A stretch of DNA of 64,000 nt, taken from positions 1 through 64,000 of the IMG/VR virus record IMGVR_UViG_3300022928_002150. The stretch is one strand, 5' to 3'. Shown piece by piece: positions 17,001 to 24,075 of this stretch. Position numbers and translations under genes: made by a program. The notes under the pieces are model-generated. The model saw nothing but the letters and a program-made list of their open reading frames with translations. It did not search any database and was not told where the DNA came from. Every line of letters starts with the position of its first letter. Within the stretch, counting starts at the first letter, position 1. Source of the stretch: a virus.

Positions 17001-18980
17001 TCTAGTTTAACACATATTTATGAGCTATCTGATTATTCCTTTAGGACTACTATAGACCATAGTCTGGTAGGTGTAGTAGCAGATAAGTTTGCCCTTAATA
17101 CAAACTACCTTATTACAGGGTCTAACCAGCACGGTTATTTATCGGTATGGAGCACTGTAAGTGGCGCAAACTTGTATAGCAAACCTATTATTTCTTCTTC
17201 CGGTAAAGATATTGTTTGTAATGATAAACAAGTAGCAGTAATTACTGGATCAAGTGATGGAGTAAAATATTACGATATTGCTTCAGGACTAGAACTAGCT
17301 AATTTTAGTGTTGGTAGCTCTTTTCAATCGGGAGCTATGTATAAAACTAAATTAATACATAAGAGCAACCTAGGAGAAGTATTAAACTATAATTTAAGTG
17401 GTATTAAGACTAACACTAGAGCAGCAGATTGGGTAGGTATTAATGAATCTTTAACATATGATGGAGACATAGCAAAAATTAATACAGGGTCTGGTGTTAC
17501 TAGCTCTGTAACTAATCTTGTTACTGGTTTAAACTACTATGTGTCTATTGACGGTAGCTTATTTCCCGGGCCTACAGGATTTGGTAAAATAGGTAGAGCA
17601 ATAGATTCTACCACTATATTAATTAGCTCTAATACTAGCAATATAGATTTGGACGAAGAAAGTACAGCCGCTCTTATCGCAGGAATAAACGATTTAACAG
17701 ACGTTGATATTTTTACTTCATTTCCCGCAGATAATAATTTCTTACAATACGATTCGTCCTCAGCTCTTTGGGTACCTGGTACAGCAGCTATTACTCTGCT
17801 GAATGATGTTACTATATCTAACTTACAAGATAAAAATTTATTAGTATATTCTACAGACACTAGTTCCTGGGAAAATTCTTCAATATCTACATCAGAGTTA
17901 TCGGATGTAGATTATACAACACCAATCGAATCTGGCCAAACGCTAGTCTGGGATGGAAACACAAGCTCTTTCAAACCTGGAGTTACTGATAGATCAATAA
18001 CTAGTTTAAATGACGTAGACGATCAGGCACCTAGCGTAGGACAAATTTTAATATGGGACGATATATCTACCCAGTGGGTAGCCCAAGATAACGTTAGTAC
18101 TTTAGAAGGCTTGACGGATGTTGATATTTCGGGGGTCAGTAATAATCAGTTCTTACAATATAATAATGTAACATCCCTTTGGGAGCCAGGAGATGTAGCA
18201 ACTTCTATAGCTGAGTTAACAGATGTAAATGTAAGCGGCGGTATAACAGATGGCCAATATTTAGTATATAACTTAAATACTAGCGTATGGCTTCCGCAAG
18301 ACTTACCGGAATTTGCTGCAGCAATTGTTGACTTAACAGATGTAAATGCGGATTCTCCAACACAGGGGCAAGGACTAATATTCGATGATCAAACTAATAA
18401 ATTTGAGCTCGCAATAGTAGGCACTTCCAATGTTGATACTTTAGATGACCTATCTAATGTGTCAGTGCCCGCCCCAAATGATGGCGATGTTTTAAAATAT
18501 AATTCAAATTCAAGTGCTTGGGAAGCTACGCCGACCCCAAGCCCAGCAGTAATCTATGCAACTAGAGCCTCGTTTCCTTCTTTAGGTAACTTAGGTGATT
18601 TATCTTTTGCACAGGACACAGGCGCACTATACGTATGGGAAGGTACAGTTTGGTATAATCTAAAGAGAACTAATGCGTTCTACTTAGTTCGAGCCGGAAA
18701 CTTTACTGGACCATTAGAGGGTCAACAGGTATTTCAACCACAGCAAGCAATAACATTGCATGAAATAAGAGCTCAAGTCGATCAACCGTCAGGAGAGACT
18801 CTTATTTTTGCAGTTATGAAAAATTCCGTAGAAGTTCAACAATTTGTAATGCCTTCAGCGCAAGGTATTGTAGAGGCTGCTTTTACTAGCGGAGTAACTG
18901 TAGGTTTGGTGGATGAAATAACTCTTGACATAATATCAGGACCAGGTACAAACTTGTCCGTGAAGTTCATTTACTCATAA
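5037..18980 (+). CDS. Giant modular fibre/adhesin-like virion protein, 4,647 aa
   Basis: One uninterrupted frame of 13.9 kb. The N-terminus (MALVLRLVKGTELTFTELDGNFTYL) is a common start of phage tail fibre proteins. The rest alternates short fibre repeats, with a core like DLTDVD followed by GQ.L.WNG..W.PG, and four long blocks of FG-GAP-like propeller blades (pattern FG.SVAI, VGAP, VYVY, TI.NPN) near residues 1657-2015, 2451-2868, 3099-3518 and 3788-4121. Each block is followed by a module containing DW.GI, GL..G..YY...DG and LITG; an extra copy of that module lies near residue 664. A Gly/Ser/Thr-rich linker spans about 995-1028. The C-terminal 150 residues form a distinct domain. Likely function: host surface attachment, by analogy with long fibres and integrin-type propellers; no enzyme motif seen. 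Confidence 0.75.
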   Translation: MALVLRLVKGTELTFTELDGNFTYLNTTKYESGDDAQFGQLNFSTLSDGVLQILAFTNDPTLNSIDGSVILPTEEAVKSYVASYHTNNPYSFSELNDSSGAGFLGAVLIHDGSNYVPKALEITDFSDFDVSTVSDGSILAYDAQTSLWTATSAAALSSVYLNDLVNVNVTGASENDVLAFDGSFWVSTSPVLEIENLTDVNYLTTPKAGESLIYDDVLEQWIPGTPATVGKLTVSAALNTNITAGKAVTVGRQNNRTVVFPISYLPPEFGQSETVGNQLGAQTHSLWLSSQKKFIVAFINATTGAGEFVIGEVDDDGVEITMDTTVHEFATGVGGEFSVTYDIATTRVIFAWKDIITNIGYTRVVTIAGFAVSMSQFPIDFSLGEAIGSHSVSSDTQSGNLIFHYADNSLNGGGVGIGRVGEIDGLDVLFQPPTAFTTREVYDLHTVYAPTTNRHVTVFTDQISEGYSMVTLLTGVFATYRTPRTFDDDLSFPFVTILPDGSSCWVAYKDNTVSPPRGKVTRFTASATGTSTVTDNSLYSRYFFEDGTGSGPTPYNMSNIRPAVLASTTDRAAVILWGRENSDTNDIELFTTTIAYSEWSGRPIVDIDGAEAASDDTYDSFIINGSIHPASTSGLTESRMIVPLDLATGVRAITYGNNPVTNIKDWFGIADESFSSGSSDYNSGIITILGGQTKVTSWIGGSQPSNFVPGTPIYIDNSRLYRGSLRTSDVGSGAIGISIDASTVLITGDVEPNPSIAGIPKSITELEDVDTLSTAPLSQQFLQWNTNAQKWVPAYASVTGQISNLDDVDTYNGFEAGIPKSHLLAWDNFNIEWVPKSINQILIDEPVELGELSNVNFVQVNDGDLLTYNGPTQTWISSPVNLETDLGDINDVDLTTGLATGTYLQYDGANWVPGQAVSTMPRFRDLADTGGQWSGQQGMVPIFNTTGTYANQFTLGFVSNFGGIGDLFDVDTSTISPQPGQSLVWNGTKWAPATITGGGGGSTGGGDTGGGTTTTPSPNPDGGGGSTGGTVETEDGDIIEIPSLDVDEDIEEPIETGTGFVSETVTNTDTVPATDVIPENVKPGDLFQTPSLSKPYPVVYSISEDRTELTLSENISTSQFEAIIFATPPVYQVVATTGTVEVGQGVVGTESTSEIFLDTPLPEEIVPGHAVYIGSNVNIPIVSGISGDRLSFAVSYDIDITAGATIIFKVVIPMAISQDVGSFVNNNPAGTTGSNTIVLNDPVGPDVEVNHYVMHSELESAPRVVFISTDRLSITVNKNVDALVDGQFITFGSTTSKQQEVTFTLAELSDTDIQTAALQDGEVLLWNYENQVWTTSDVQLSNSLDALNDVRIDNPQEGQILRYTTLADANRYENIDPSFGAGALADFNYNIANQASNNILTWHAPSSAFISTPIGEVMRASDYTMNNLADVTGVPFDGSALVYDSNTGFYSSASFPDSIYDLADVAGLPEPSDALVWNGASWSPAPIPRALEDLNERSIFLLNQLNENGFQNLGNTPSSKFLKWTGTTIDTVVTGSIEGIGLRLEDLDDVSITEPYNSDFISWDPDTNSWVTRSVEGAVISIGLDVLTDVDFQAVPPQNRNTLEYNASTGEWRPATRSGVANYIAAENLSAGDLLALRSDGEVEKIAEIESSVSSIFQASGSPSVSSDYYGKSVFVSDDYYIVGAPGYEYLTVGGKVEIFSTSTNTLVQTINNPNATANDKFGESVSISSQFFTIGAPGYDSNAGRIYVYSLPGFILEHTIDNPNAATSTLDDQFGFRVQNTNTYVAVTAINEEPQSLSDTNSGTVYVFNTATGNQLGFVENPSPSITGFGSAISISTSGDLAIGSPSEEKVYVYEAATLSSIYTISNPGGAGDFGSSIAISSDGRMVVGAPTADTGSGKLYIYNLNNGDFNYTLNNPNRNADVPTGDNFGSSVAVTTEYILASASGENVGSVYLFEAASGAFRNEFLSDEGATNINWGFGLALTNDYLIIGSPRLTVAGTGKIATFASDSFIESNAGDWVGISEQSVEATQQVTVTTVGAVNKFVSGLTINKNYYIDGRGFITETETDYGVLGKALAADELLITGNVVSAETGVTYINDIRDVDTVTVPPSNNQGLVWDSANNRWAPKNIGYSNITTFGGLTDTSVGGVQAGQGLKYSGSSWGLATYIEAGTLSLSSLSDVDTSGVVDNAALVYSLQFDEWQASVIPIPATINDLNDIDLSTVSAVNNDVLVYNANSELWEPGQVSRVSALGDLIDVDLASQPPVQDNVIAYQAGVGWTPVQITNITVTQLDNMDDVRTAGLYAPVPGETLIWNGIEGVWEPGSPALDTISIGSLSDVDTTPGTASEPSFGEFLAWDGVNWSPGSTAPTAATLNSLLDVEVIANPAKEKEVLTYDATTQKWYPRAGHSGGIENFIANGDISDGDIVSITPPGKVKKTGQEPFLPAWNVENPTIFGTATSDQFTSAVVASGDYIIAGAQYEDEIEGSSSGVVYVFNNFGTQQYYIKNENINNPVTGDRFGNSLDASGNLLAVGSLLADDLTGYNQGAAYVYRLATGTSPSGDLWLSIQNPDGTNNAQFGTDVAISDYNGEARLAVGAPLEDMSDQYSEAGCVYFFDPDIGVGDPQYGFLYRIDNPNTVGSISGDYFGQRVSLTQDRKYLAVTASREGTTSVKGYVYIYDVSSDSLPVLLHTISNPNPGGGSDATHGFDIVWDRNPSIKRLAISAPEQDFTGANEGLVYIYDVTDEACTLINTIQNPDTYPLPQGDEFGYSIDMKDNKILVGARREDQGYIGGVYTNAGKAYYFEADTGTPIAYFDNPNIYGNSTTEYFGSSVAIGNDKLYVGAPFARNTISGDFNSGHLTAFDINITSNASSWIGVAFEDILDGDVGQVTLFGGIAHNQVNLLPGQNYYLNIDGTLNSSPTNLGIFGKALSANDILITGDVESNTADQVNNLNDLGDVTAFASDGQALVWNAQSSQWVAGDAAGGVSSLSDLDDINLPIPSNIQTGEVLTWNAVSQSFVNAVTGSSNVDVLDDLTDVDLSSVLPSALQILQYNGSIWSPQDLPEGQRITGIAAEQILQGGLVVLNSSGQFENPTITAGELVSSFPSSSDLGLFGHTIAEEGGRVAVSAPYHRIGPNSGVATGLVRIYDTDNSTLIRTLQPSLSLTTPAAWRGETNQAFGFAVAIKDDYAVVGSPLKDLDAVNSGVVYVYRISSGTLIAVLESPEPLLQGQFGSSVAINSTYVAVGAPRVDIGNNALVGKVYRYPISLLESSEYGIPEGETEARWDPLLVPDFTFNNNNDDGGTGGDLFGSALSATDTYLSIGAPGEDTGGQLSTGRIYVRNINTGSTIHTLQDTNIGSNGLGFTFEMDDSIIVAGTPDFNGGLGRVLVYSTTSGAVLAEINSPDQIGDKFGRSVGLGSSQIVVGSEANNDVLGYNDSGKFYSYNRASTTSYPLYAAFENPGYVVNPSGSLFGFSVAVTNSGRAIVGAPYNDNVQGTQQFPATDRGVFFIYDVTLQATQSNAADWMGIAEQTAVTGEQLEVVILGGKTSSIYSNLVPGEYYYAGADGSLTLEETSYGIVGPAASVSEILILGSISGVSDMADLADVDFSAGLVPQHGLTWNGQKWVASYVSTVTNLLDLEDVNLLDSPPEDAQGLVYDNNTSKWVPANIGYSNVAQFSDLNNVDVSNATVGQSIEWNGVNWIPTTFSSVNSINDLTDVNTTTLKVDYDILTWSESADEWIIDKRNFGNFLNLEAYAPTQPIQAGDPVYITDDGKVAAIKGTETVLGTESLVNTLYPPVSNSNFGTNLAVSKDIIVVGNPYFTSGNILSTGRAYIYNATSGQLLYTLEPPTDYSLQSFGWGVATNGSEVAITAKESPSNNDYGRIYLYDAYTGALLRQIVNPEDSVSTNGPFAQHNSVVMTSSYLIVGNSNWRDATLGTTPGKAYVFNIFTGTQEYSFNNPNPSNGADFGRYINIDESESIISITDTGTGSSLTHIYELSDYSFRTTIDHSLVGVVADKFALNTNYLITGSNQHGYLSVWSTVSGANLYSKPIISSSGKDIVCNDKQVAVITGSSDGVKYYDIASGLELANFSVGSSFQSGAMYKTKLIHKSNLGEVLNYNLSGIKTNTRAADWVGINESLTYDGDIAKINTGSGVTSSVTNLVTGLNYYVSIDGSLFPGPTGFGKIGRAIDSTTILISSNTSNIDLDEESTAALIAGINDLTDVDIFTSFPADNNFLQYDSSSALWVPGTAAITLLNDVTISNLQDKNLLVYSTDTSSWENSSISTSELSDVDYTTPIESGQTLVWDGNTSSFKPGVTDRSITSLNDVDDQAPSVGQILIWDDISTQWVAQDNVSTLEGLTDVDISGVSNNQFLQYNNVTSLWEPGDVATSIAELTDVNVSGGITDGQYLVYNLNTSVWLPQDLPEFAAAIVDLTDVNADSPTQGQGLIFDDQTNKFELAIVGTSNVDTLDDLSNVSVPAPNDGDVLKYNSNSSAWEATPTPSPAVIYATRASFPSLGNLGDLSFAQDTGALYVWEGTVWYNLKRTNAFYLVRAGNFTGPLEGQQVFQPQQAITLHEIRAQVDQPSGETLIFAVMKNSVEVQQFVMPSAQGIVEAAFTSGVTVGLVDEITLDIISGPGTNLSVKFIYS

Positions 18981-18992
18981 AGGAGATCAATT

Positions 18993-19271
18993 TTGAGCAA
19001 TTATAATATTAGGTGTCTAGTTCCCGTCTTCGGAGAAGATGGCGAGCGGGCAAAAGATGAAGATGGAATAGGCTTGGACGAGTTTCGAGCTCTGCCAGTA
19101 GAGGTAGTATGGGAAGACCCATATTACATATTTAACTGTGAGGACCCTTTAGTTCCTTGGGGTAATAGCGTAGGAGTTGCATATAGCAATCTGGATGCAA
19201 AAATTGCCATAACTTCCGAAGAAGAAGCTGTGTCTGTTTTTTGTGAACGATATGAAGTGGAGGTGGTATAA
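18993..19271 (+). CDS. Hypothetical acidic protein, 92 aa
   Basis: Starts at TTG, which follows AAAGGAGATC at ideal spacing; no ATG competes, so the unusual start is well supported. The protein is acidic, with three Cys (NIRCLVPVF, FNCEDP, VFCERYEV) and no membrane segment. It sits immediately between the giant fibre gene and the next virion gene (adjacent, no gap), so it may be a fibre chaperone or small virion component. Family not recognised. Confidence 0.65.
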   Translation: MSNYNIRCLVPVFGEDGERAKDEDGIGLDEFRALPVEVVWEDPYYIFNCEDPLVPWGNSVGVAYSNLDAKIAITSEEEAVSVFCERYEVEVV

Positions 19272-21221
19272 ATGGCTAAAATTATAGACTATCAAGGTCA
19301 CAGCGGGCAATTTTGTGTATTTGAAGACCCTCGTGTTTCAAGTAATGATTTCTTTTTGTTTGACGCTCAGCACGACTTCAGTACATTAAGCCCTATTTAT
19401 AATAAAATGTATGGTACCAGCGCGGCGCGATCGAATGGAATTACCGGCACCAATGCGATGAACCAAAGAAGTAATACCAGTCTTACAAATGGTAGGTACC
19501 AAATTGGAAGCTTGATGAAGCCTTGGACAGAGTTTAAACAGTACACCAGTGTCTCTAGTAACTATCTTAATCAGGCTACTAGAAAGTTTGATATTTCAAT
19601 GGATAGAAATAATCCAGCAAAAGCGGGAGCTTTTGTAATTAATAATGGATCTAACGATGCAGTATTTCATTCCAGTGGTAATAACACTACTCAGGCGTAT
19701 TTTTACATAGATAGTTACAAAATTAGTTCTGATCAAGGATTTAATGATATTCCTTTTCAGGGAGGAGTAACCACAAACACCATCACCAGTTCACCATTCA
19801 ACTCTAGGGCTTACAGTTTTATACTTGATTATTATCAACCTACCTCGAGGCTGATTTGGAGTAGAATGAATTATGAGAATAATACTAGTAGTTGGTATAG
19901 ATATGGTTTCGGTCTTATACCTGTTAGTTGGCCGACTGCGAATACACCCCAGGCCGGATTCATACTTACAGCGTACTCCGAGTTTTCATATCTTGGATTC
20001 AGTGAAGTTGATGGTCTACCTCACTGGCTCATGGATGATTGGAGCGGTAGCAGGAGCGTAGATATTCAGAAATGTACTTCATCATCGTTGAATACGTCGA
20101 CGATCGTCAAGACCACTGGAGGCATTACTAATTCAAATCTTGCGTTCCAGACCGGCGGCGCTGATCTAGAAGGCCTTGCATCTGATGGTACGATGGTTGG
20201 CGACGTAAATGGGAGGATGTACGGTAGTTCTACTTATCAAACGCGAAATAGGCCTACTAAATATTTTACTGATCCACGAGATGTCTCAGGGAATACAGTG
20301 CTTTGGTATACCAACTATGTAGACGAAGAAAGTAACTTTCATCCAATTCTTTGGACGTGGGATAAGTCGGATGACACCTTCAAGTTCCAAACAGATACGC
20401 AAATGAATCCACATGCGGGTGCTACGGTGGGATTTACAGGCAAATCATCAGAGGTAGACGCCTGGAATCAAACAAACCTGTTTGAAGGAGCTTACACAAC
20501 TTATATGTTTAGTGCTAGTACTAGTGAACAGAGTATTACGGGTGCTACACTCTTACATATGTTTGAATTTGGGGGAGAAAGATATCTAACATATATATGG
20601 GTAGATGAGGCGCGAGCTTTTACTTCCTCTACTCTGTTTCGTACTATGCTTACTTGGAAAATAGATGCTGCAGACCCTAGAGTATTTACTTTTCATAGTA
20701 AACATGTTTTAAATGTGCCTTTTCAAGAGTATATATTTTTAAATGATGAAGAAAGTTTAATGGGTTTAAAAGACTATTATTCTTTTCAGATTTATGCTTT
20801 TAACTCAGCTACTGGGTGGGAACAAGCTAACTCGCTTCCTTTTGATGTAGGCTCTATGGGAAGAGACAGTACGGATAGAATATGGTTTATAAAAGGCAGC
20901 ACATCCTTAGGTAGTACAAGCTATCCCGAAGTTCATTTGCTTACACCTACTTTACCTTTAACTGTAACAGTAACTCCTGCACAAACTAGTTATACCTATG
21001 CGGGCTCGCAGATACCCTCAACCGTTGATGTTAGCGCTTATAACGCTACGGGAGATAGAATATCTACAGATGTTAAACTATTAATAGAAGGAACGGGTAT
21101 GACCTTTACTGGAGGAGTTACAGTATTAACAGTAACGACTTCAGCGGTTGCTGAGCTAGCAGTAGATATATTTATAAATAGCGCAGGCTTTTCTAATATT
21201 ACAGCTAGTGTAGACGTATAG
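19272..21221 (+). CDS. Putative virion protein with Ig-like C-terminus, 649 aa
   Basis: Beta-rich, Ser/Thr/Asn/Tyr-rich sequence typical of exposed virion proteins. The main body (residues 1-550) looks like a repetitive beta-propeller or fibre shaft with many aromatic and Gly residues; I do not recognise the family. The last 95 residues (LTVTVTPAQTSYTYAGSQ to the end) resemble a bacterial Ig-like (Big) domain, common on phage surface proteins as carbohydrate-contacting modules. It directly abuts the 92-aa gene and is followed after 2 bases by another large virion gene. Role: probably a surface or fibre component. Confidence 0.55.
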   Translation: MAKIIDYQGHSGQFCVFEDPRVSSNDFFLFDAQHDFSTLSPIYNKMYGTSAARSNGITGTNAMNQRSNTSLTNGRYQIGSLMKPWTEFKQYTSVSSNYLNQATRKFDISMDRNNPAKAGAFVINNGSNDAVFHSSGNNTTQAYFYIDSYKISSDQGFNDIPFQGGVTTNTITSSPFNSRAYSFILDYYQPTSRLIWSRMNYENNTSSWYRYGFGLIPVSWPTANTPQAGFILTAYSEFSYLGFSEVDGLPHWLMDDWSGSRSVDIQKCTSSSLNTSTIVKTTGGITNSNLAFQTGGADLEGLASDGTMVGDVNGRMYGSSTYQTRNRPTKYFTDPRDVSGNTVLWYTNYVDEESNFHPILWTWDKSDDTFKFQTDTQMNPHAGATVGFTGKSSEVDAWNQTNLFEGAYTTYMFSASTSEQSITGATLLHMFEFGGERYLTYIWVDEARAFTSSTLFRTMLTWKIDAADPRVFTFHSKHVLNVPFQEYIFLNDEESLMGLKDYYSFQIYAFNSATGWEQANSLPFDVGSMGRDSTDRIWFIKGSTSLGSTSYPEVHLLTPTLPLTVTVTPAQTSYTYAGSQIPSTVDVSAYNATGDRISTDVKLLIEGTGMTFTGGVTVLTVTTSAVAELAVDIFINSAGFSNITASVDV

Positions 21222-21223
21222 TA

Positions 21224-23773
21224 ATGAGTGTCTCGGTTGCTACATCTAAAGTTATTATCGAAATAGGAATACTGACGGAGCAATATACTCCGTCAGCTCT
21301 TGATCGCCCGAAGACTTTTGACGATTCGGTAGCTTCTGTTTTGGTTGTAGACCAACCGGGACAAATATCCGTAGGCGCCGTAGAATATGGTAGCACTACT
21401 ATAGCTACTACTAGACAGCAGTACTACGTATCACCCCCTTCTTTTTCTCAAACAGACATTGAAGTTATTGATAATAATTTAGCTACTCAAATACCTATTT
21501 CTGCTATTTTTCCTGCAAGCCCTACAGTAACTACGCAGTATCCTCGTAGGATTTTATCCCCCTATAACGTATACTGGGGGGAAGAAAGAGCTCAAGGCCC
21601 TCAAGCACAGGTATTTGTAACGGAAGAAGATATTAGATCTCCTGTCGTTGGGGTGTCTACTCAACTAAACATAGGAAGAGATAAGCTGAGAAGTAGGTTT
21701 GTAAATGGAGCAGTAGAGGCGGGTTTATCGTCCTCTACTAGTGTTTATGTAGCTCCTATTTTATCAGGTTTTAATGAAACTATACAACTAGGTCAAAGCC
21801 CTAATATTCGTATGTCTTACGATTATCCATGGGCTTCAGGGCAGAATATATCCGAACTAAGACCTAGCGGGGCTTCTGGTACAACTACTACTTTTGAATC
21901 CGTAGAAATTACATCAACAATATCCCCCTTTGCTGTACCCTTTCCGACAGGAATTTATTCTAATCAAAACGGGCCCGTGAGCGCAGTATACGAATCTGTT
22001 CAAGTTGCTGCTGAACCAGCACACAGACCTACAAGCATAGCAGGAGGTCTAGAAGACATAAGCTCTCCTACGGGAATAACTGCAACTAGTAGGGTTGCTA
22101 CAGGTACGGGGTTTGGAATACTAAATCCCGATGCGGGGGTGTATGCAAGATTTATTAATACTAAACTCAACCCCCAACGAGAAGGAATAGCGTTTAAAAT
22201 TAATGGTGCAGCTATATCAAGAAGATATTTAAGAGTAACTTTTGATTATTACAAAAGTTTTAATGGTACTGCGTATGAGGGTGCTTATCCTCATATATTT
22301 GATGCAGTCATTGGAATTTCAAGTGCCTATAATGGTATACCCTTTAATGCATTGGGGCAGACTGCTCAAAGTTTTCCAACCTTGAATCACGATGCAAGAG
22401 CACAACTACGCCGTAGATTTTATGACAGCATAACGGACTCAGAAGAGTATAGTGCTATTCTTTTGAGTAACGGCGCTCAAACAGCAGATGTAAGATCGAG
22501 AGAGGATAGTACAAATAATACTTATACTAATATGACTATTTTTGATTATCAAAATACTGCGTCTTTGACTGATTTTTTCCCTGCTCCTAATGAGACCACA
22601 ACTGATAAAACTACCGCAAGAATAGTGTATTTAATTGACTTTCAGACTGGCGATCACTATTTTTATTGTCGAAATAAGTATTTAAAGACGACTCTTGAAT
22701 TAATTTGTACGGAAAATACGGGGTTGACTAGTTATGACCAAAACAAAGATACCTATCTTTTATGGGGGTTAAGTCCTTTTGCATATGATACCGACTGCTT
22801 TGTATCTAATGCTTATATAAATCAAATTCATATTACTATGGCGGACACCTGGGATACGGTCGATATTCTAACAGATCCTATGGCGGAACCTACTGGTAGT
22901 TATTCAAATGTTCTTAGAAGCTGGGAAGAAACAGAAGACTCCCCCAACGACCTCTTAAGTGCAGATCAACAGGCCGGAGTAGAAACCACAGAACCAACGC
23001 CTATATCTCCAAGAATAGATTTCGACTTAAGTAAAGTGCCTGCATTTAGTCCAGGAACTGTATATATGTATCCCCAAGTTAAAATAGCTATCGACCAACC
23101 TTGGCCTGGAGATGCTTTTTCTGGAAATAAATGGTCTTTGAAAGAAAGACCTATAAGGGTTTCTATAGGAACTGCTTACTTTACATATCCCTCATTTGTA
23201 TCATCCAATACTACAGGGAAAGCAGAAGTTTATGTAGATTTACCTGTAGAAAAACCAGATATTGAGGCCATATATTTATACAAGCAAAAAGTATCTATAA
23301 CTAACAATAAAAGACAAAACTTACCTAATGTAGCACATAACAGTGCAGAAGCAGAAGTTTATGTAGAAAGCCCCCTTGTAGTATCTACCATAGAAGATAA
23401 TGCTGTATTTGTTGATAGGCAATCCTTGCCGATTATAACAGGCCTAGATAGATACTTTAACCCTGTTAATAATTTTAATAGTATTGATATTATTATTCCT
23501 ATTGATAACATAGATTTCAACGCCGTAGAGATAGCGCCTTTAAATTTTGGCTATGTTACTTTGACAGCTTCTTACGACCGATATGGATATTATTTTATTG
23601 CTACACAGCCCAGAGTGGCAAACGCTACTGTTTTTACTTATGCTCCGGGAGAGGAGTTAGTATTTTTCGAAGATCAATATGGCGTAACTAAATTTGGCTT
23701 AGCAACAGACTTTTTTGAATTACCAGCAGGTGCTGGAGGCTTTAGCAGTTTTGAACTGCTAATTAGTGAATAG
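21224..23773 (+). CDS. Putative virion protein, 849 aa
   Basis: Large beta-rich protein without a recognised family. It has no signal peptide and no cysteine-rich motif. The stretch from about residue 340 to 550 has a denser mix of charged and aromatic residues (for example YLRVTFDYYKSFNGTAYEG) and may be a globular domain; the flanks are Ser/Thr/Pro-rich. Position in the virion cluster, size and composition suggest a structural or host-contact role. The ATG lies 2 bases after the previous stop, indicating coupled translation. Confidence 0.5.
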   Translation: MSVSVATSKVIIEIGILTEQYTPSALDRPKTFDDSVASVLVVDQPGQISVGAVEYGSTTIATTRQQYYVSPPSFSQTDIEVIDNNLATQIPISAIFPASPTVTTQYPRRILSPYNVYWGEERAQGPQAQVFVTEEDIRSPVVGVSTQLNIGRDKLRSRFVNGAVEAGLSSSTSVYVAPILSGFNETIQLGQSPNIRMSYDYPWASGQNISELRPSGASGTTTTFESVEITSTISPFAVPFPTGIYSNQNGPVSAVYESVQVAAEPAHRPTSIAGGLEDISSPTGITATSRVATGTGFGILNPDAGVYARFINTKLNPQREGIAFKINGAAISRRYLRVTFDYYKSFNGTAYEGAYPHIFDAVIGISSAYNGIPFNALGQTAQSFPTLNHDARAQLRRRFYDSITDSEEYSAILLSNGAQTADVRSREDSTNNTYTNMTIFDYQNTASLTDFFPAPNETTTDKTTARIVYLIDFQTGDHYFYCRNKYLKTTLELICTENTGLTSYDQNKDTYLLWGLSPFAYDTDCFVSNAYINQIHITMADTWDTVDILTDPMAEPTGSYSNVLRSWEETEDSPNDLLSADQQAGVETTEPTPISPRIDFDLSKVPAFSPGTVYMYPQVKIAIDQPWPGDAFSGNKWSLKERPIRVSIGTAYFTYPSFVSSNTTGKAEVYVDLPVEKPDIEAIYLYKQKVSITNNKRQNLPNVAHNSAEAEVYVESPLVVSTIEDNAVFVDRQSLPIITGLDRYFNPVNNFNSIDIIIPIDNIDFNAVEIAPLNFGYVTLTASYDRYGYYFIATQPRVANATVFTYAPGEELVFFEDQYGVTKFGLATDFFELPAGAGGFSSFELLISE

Positions 23774-23782
23774 GAGAGTTAG

Positions 23783-23995
23783 ATGAAAAACATAACTAAA
23801 CGTAGAAACAGGTGGCTTTTACCAGATGGTAAAGGTGGAATTCTTTCCTTTAAATCAGAAAAAGAAGCCATAGCAGCAGCTATGAGTAAAGTTTCTGTAA
23901 AAAGTCCGATTTTGGAACCAAAGTCGGAAACTGAGGCGCACGATGAGTGCGAGGACTGTGCATGTGACCCATGCGAGTGCGACGAGGAGGAGTAA
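23783..23995 (+). CDS. Small protein with Cys/acidic tail, 70 aa
   Basis: The N-terminal half is basic (MKNITKRRNRWLLPDGKGG); the C-terminus is DECEDCACDPCECDEEE, five cysteines within 17 acidic residues, which resembles a metal-binding tail. AGGAG precedes the ATG. It is the first of four overlapping tiny genes before the 253-aa virion gene. Function unknown; metal binding or disulphide cross-linking in the virion is only suggested by composition. Confidence 0.65.
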   Translation: MKNITKRRNRWLLPDGKGGILSFKSEKEAIAAAMSKVSVKSPILEPKSETEAHDECEDCACDPCECDEEE

Positions 23996-24075
23996 TGAGC
24001 TTAATTAATAAGTACCATAATGGAAAACCTTGGAGTAAGAAGAAAAAGCGTAAAACTAAAAAAAGGAGAAGATAG
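23995..24075 (+). CDS. Ultra-basic 26-residue protein
   Basis: Starts within the stop of the 70-aa gene (TAATG). After MSLINKYHNGKPWS the remaining 12 residues are all Lys or Arg apart from one Thr. GAGGAG before the ATG serves as a ribosome-binding site. The next gene follows directly. Such protamine-like peptides could neutralise DNA in the head or bind RNA; the coupled arrangement supports translation, but function is unknown. Confidence 0.5.
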   Translation: MSLINKYHNGKPWSKKKKRKTKKRRR

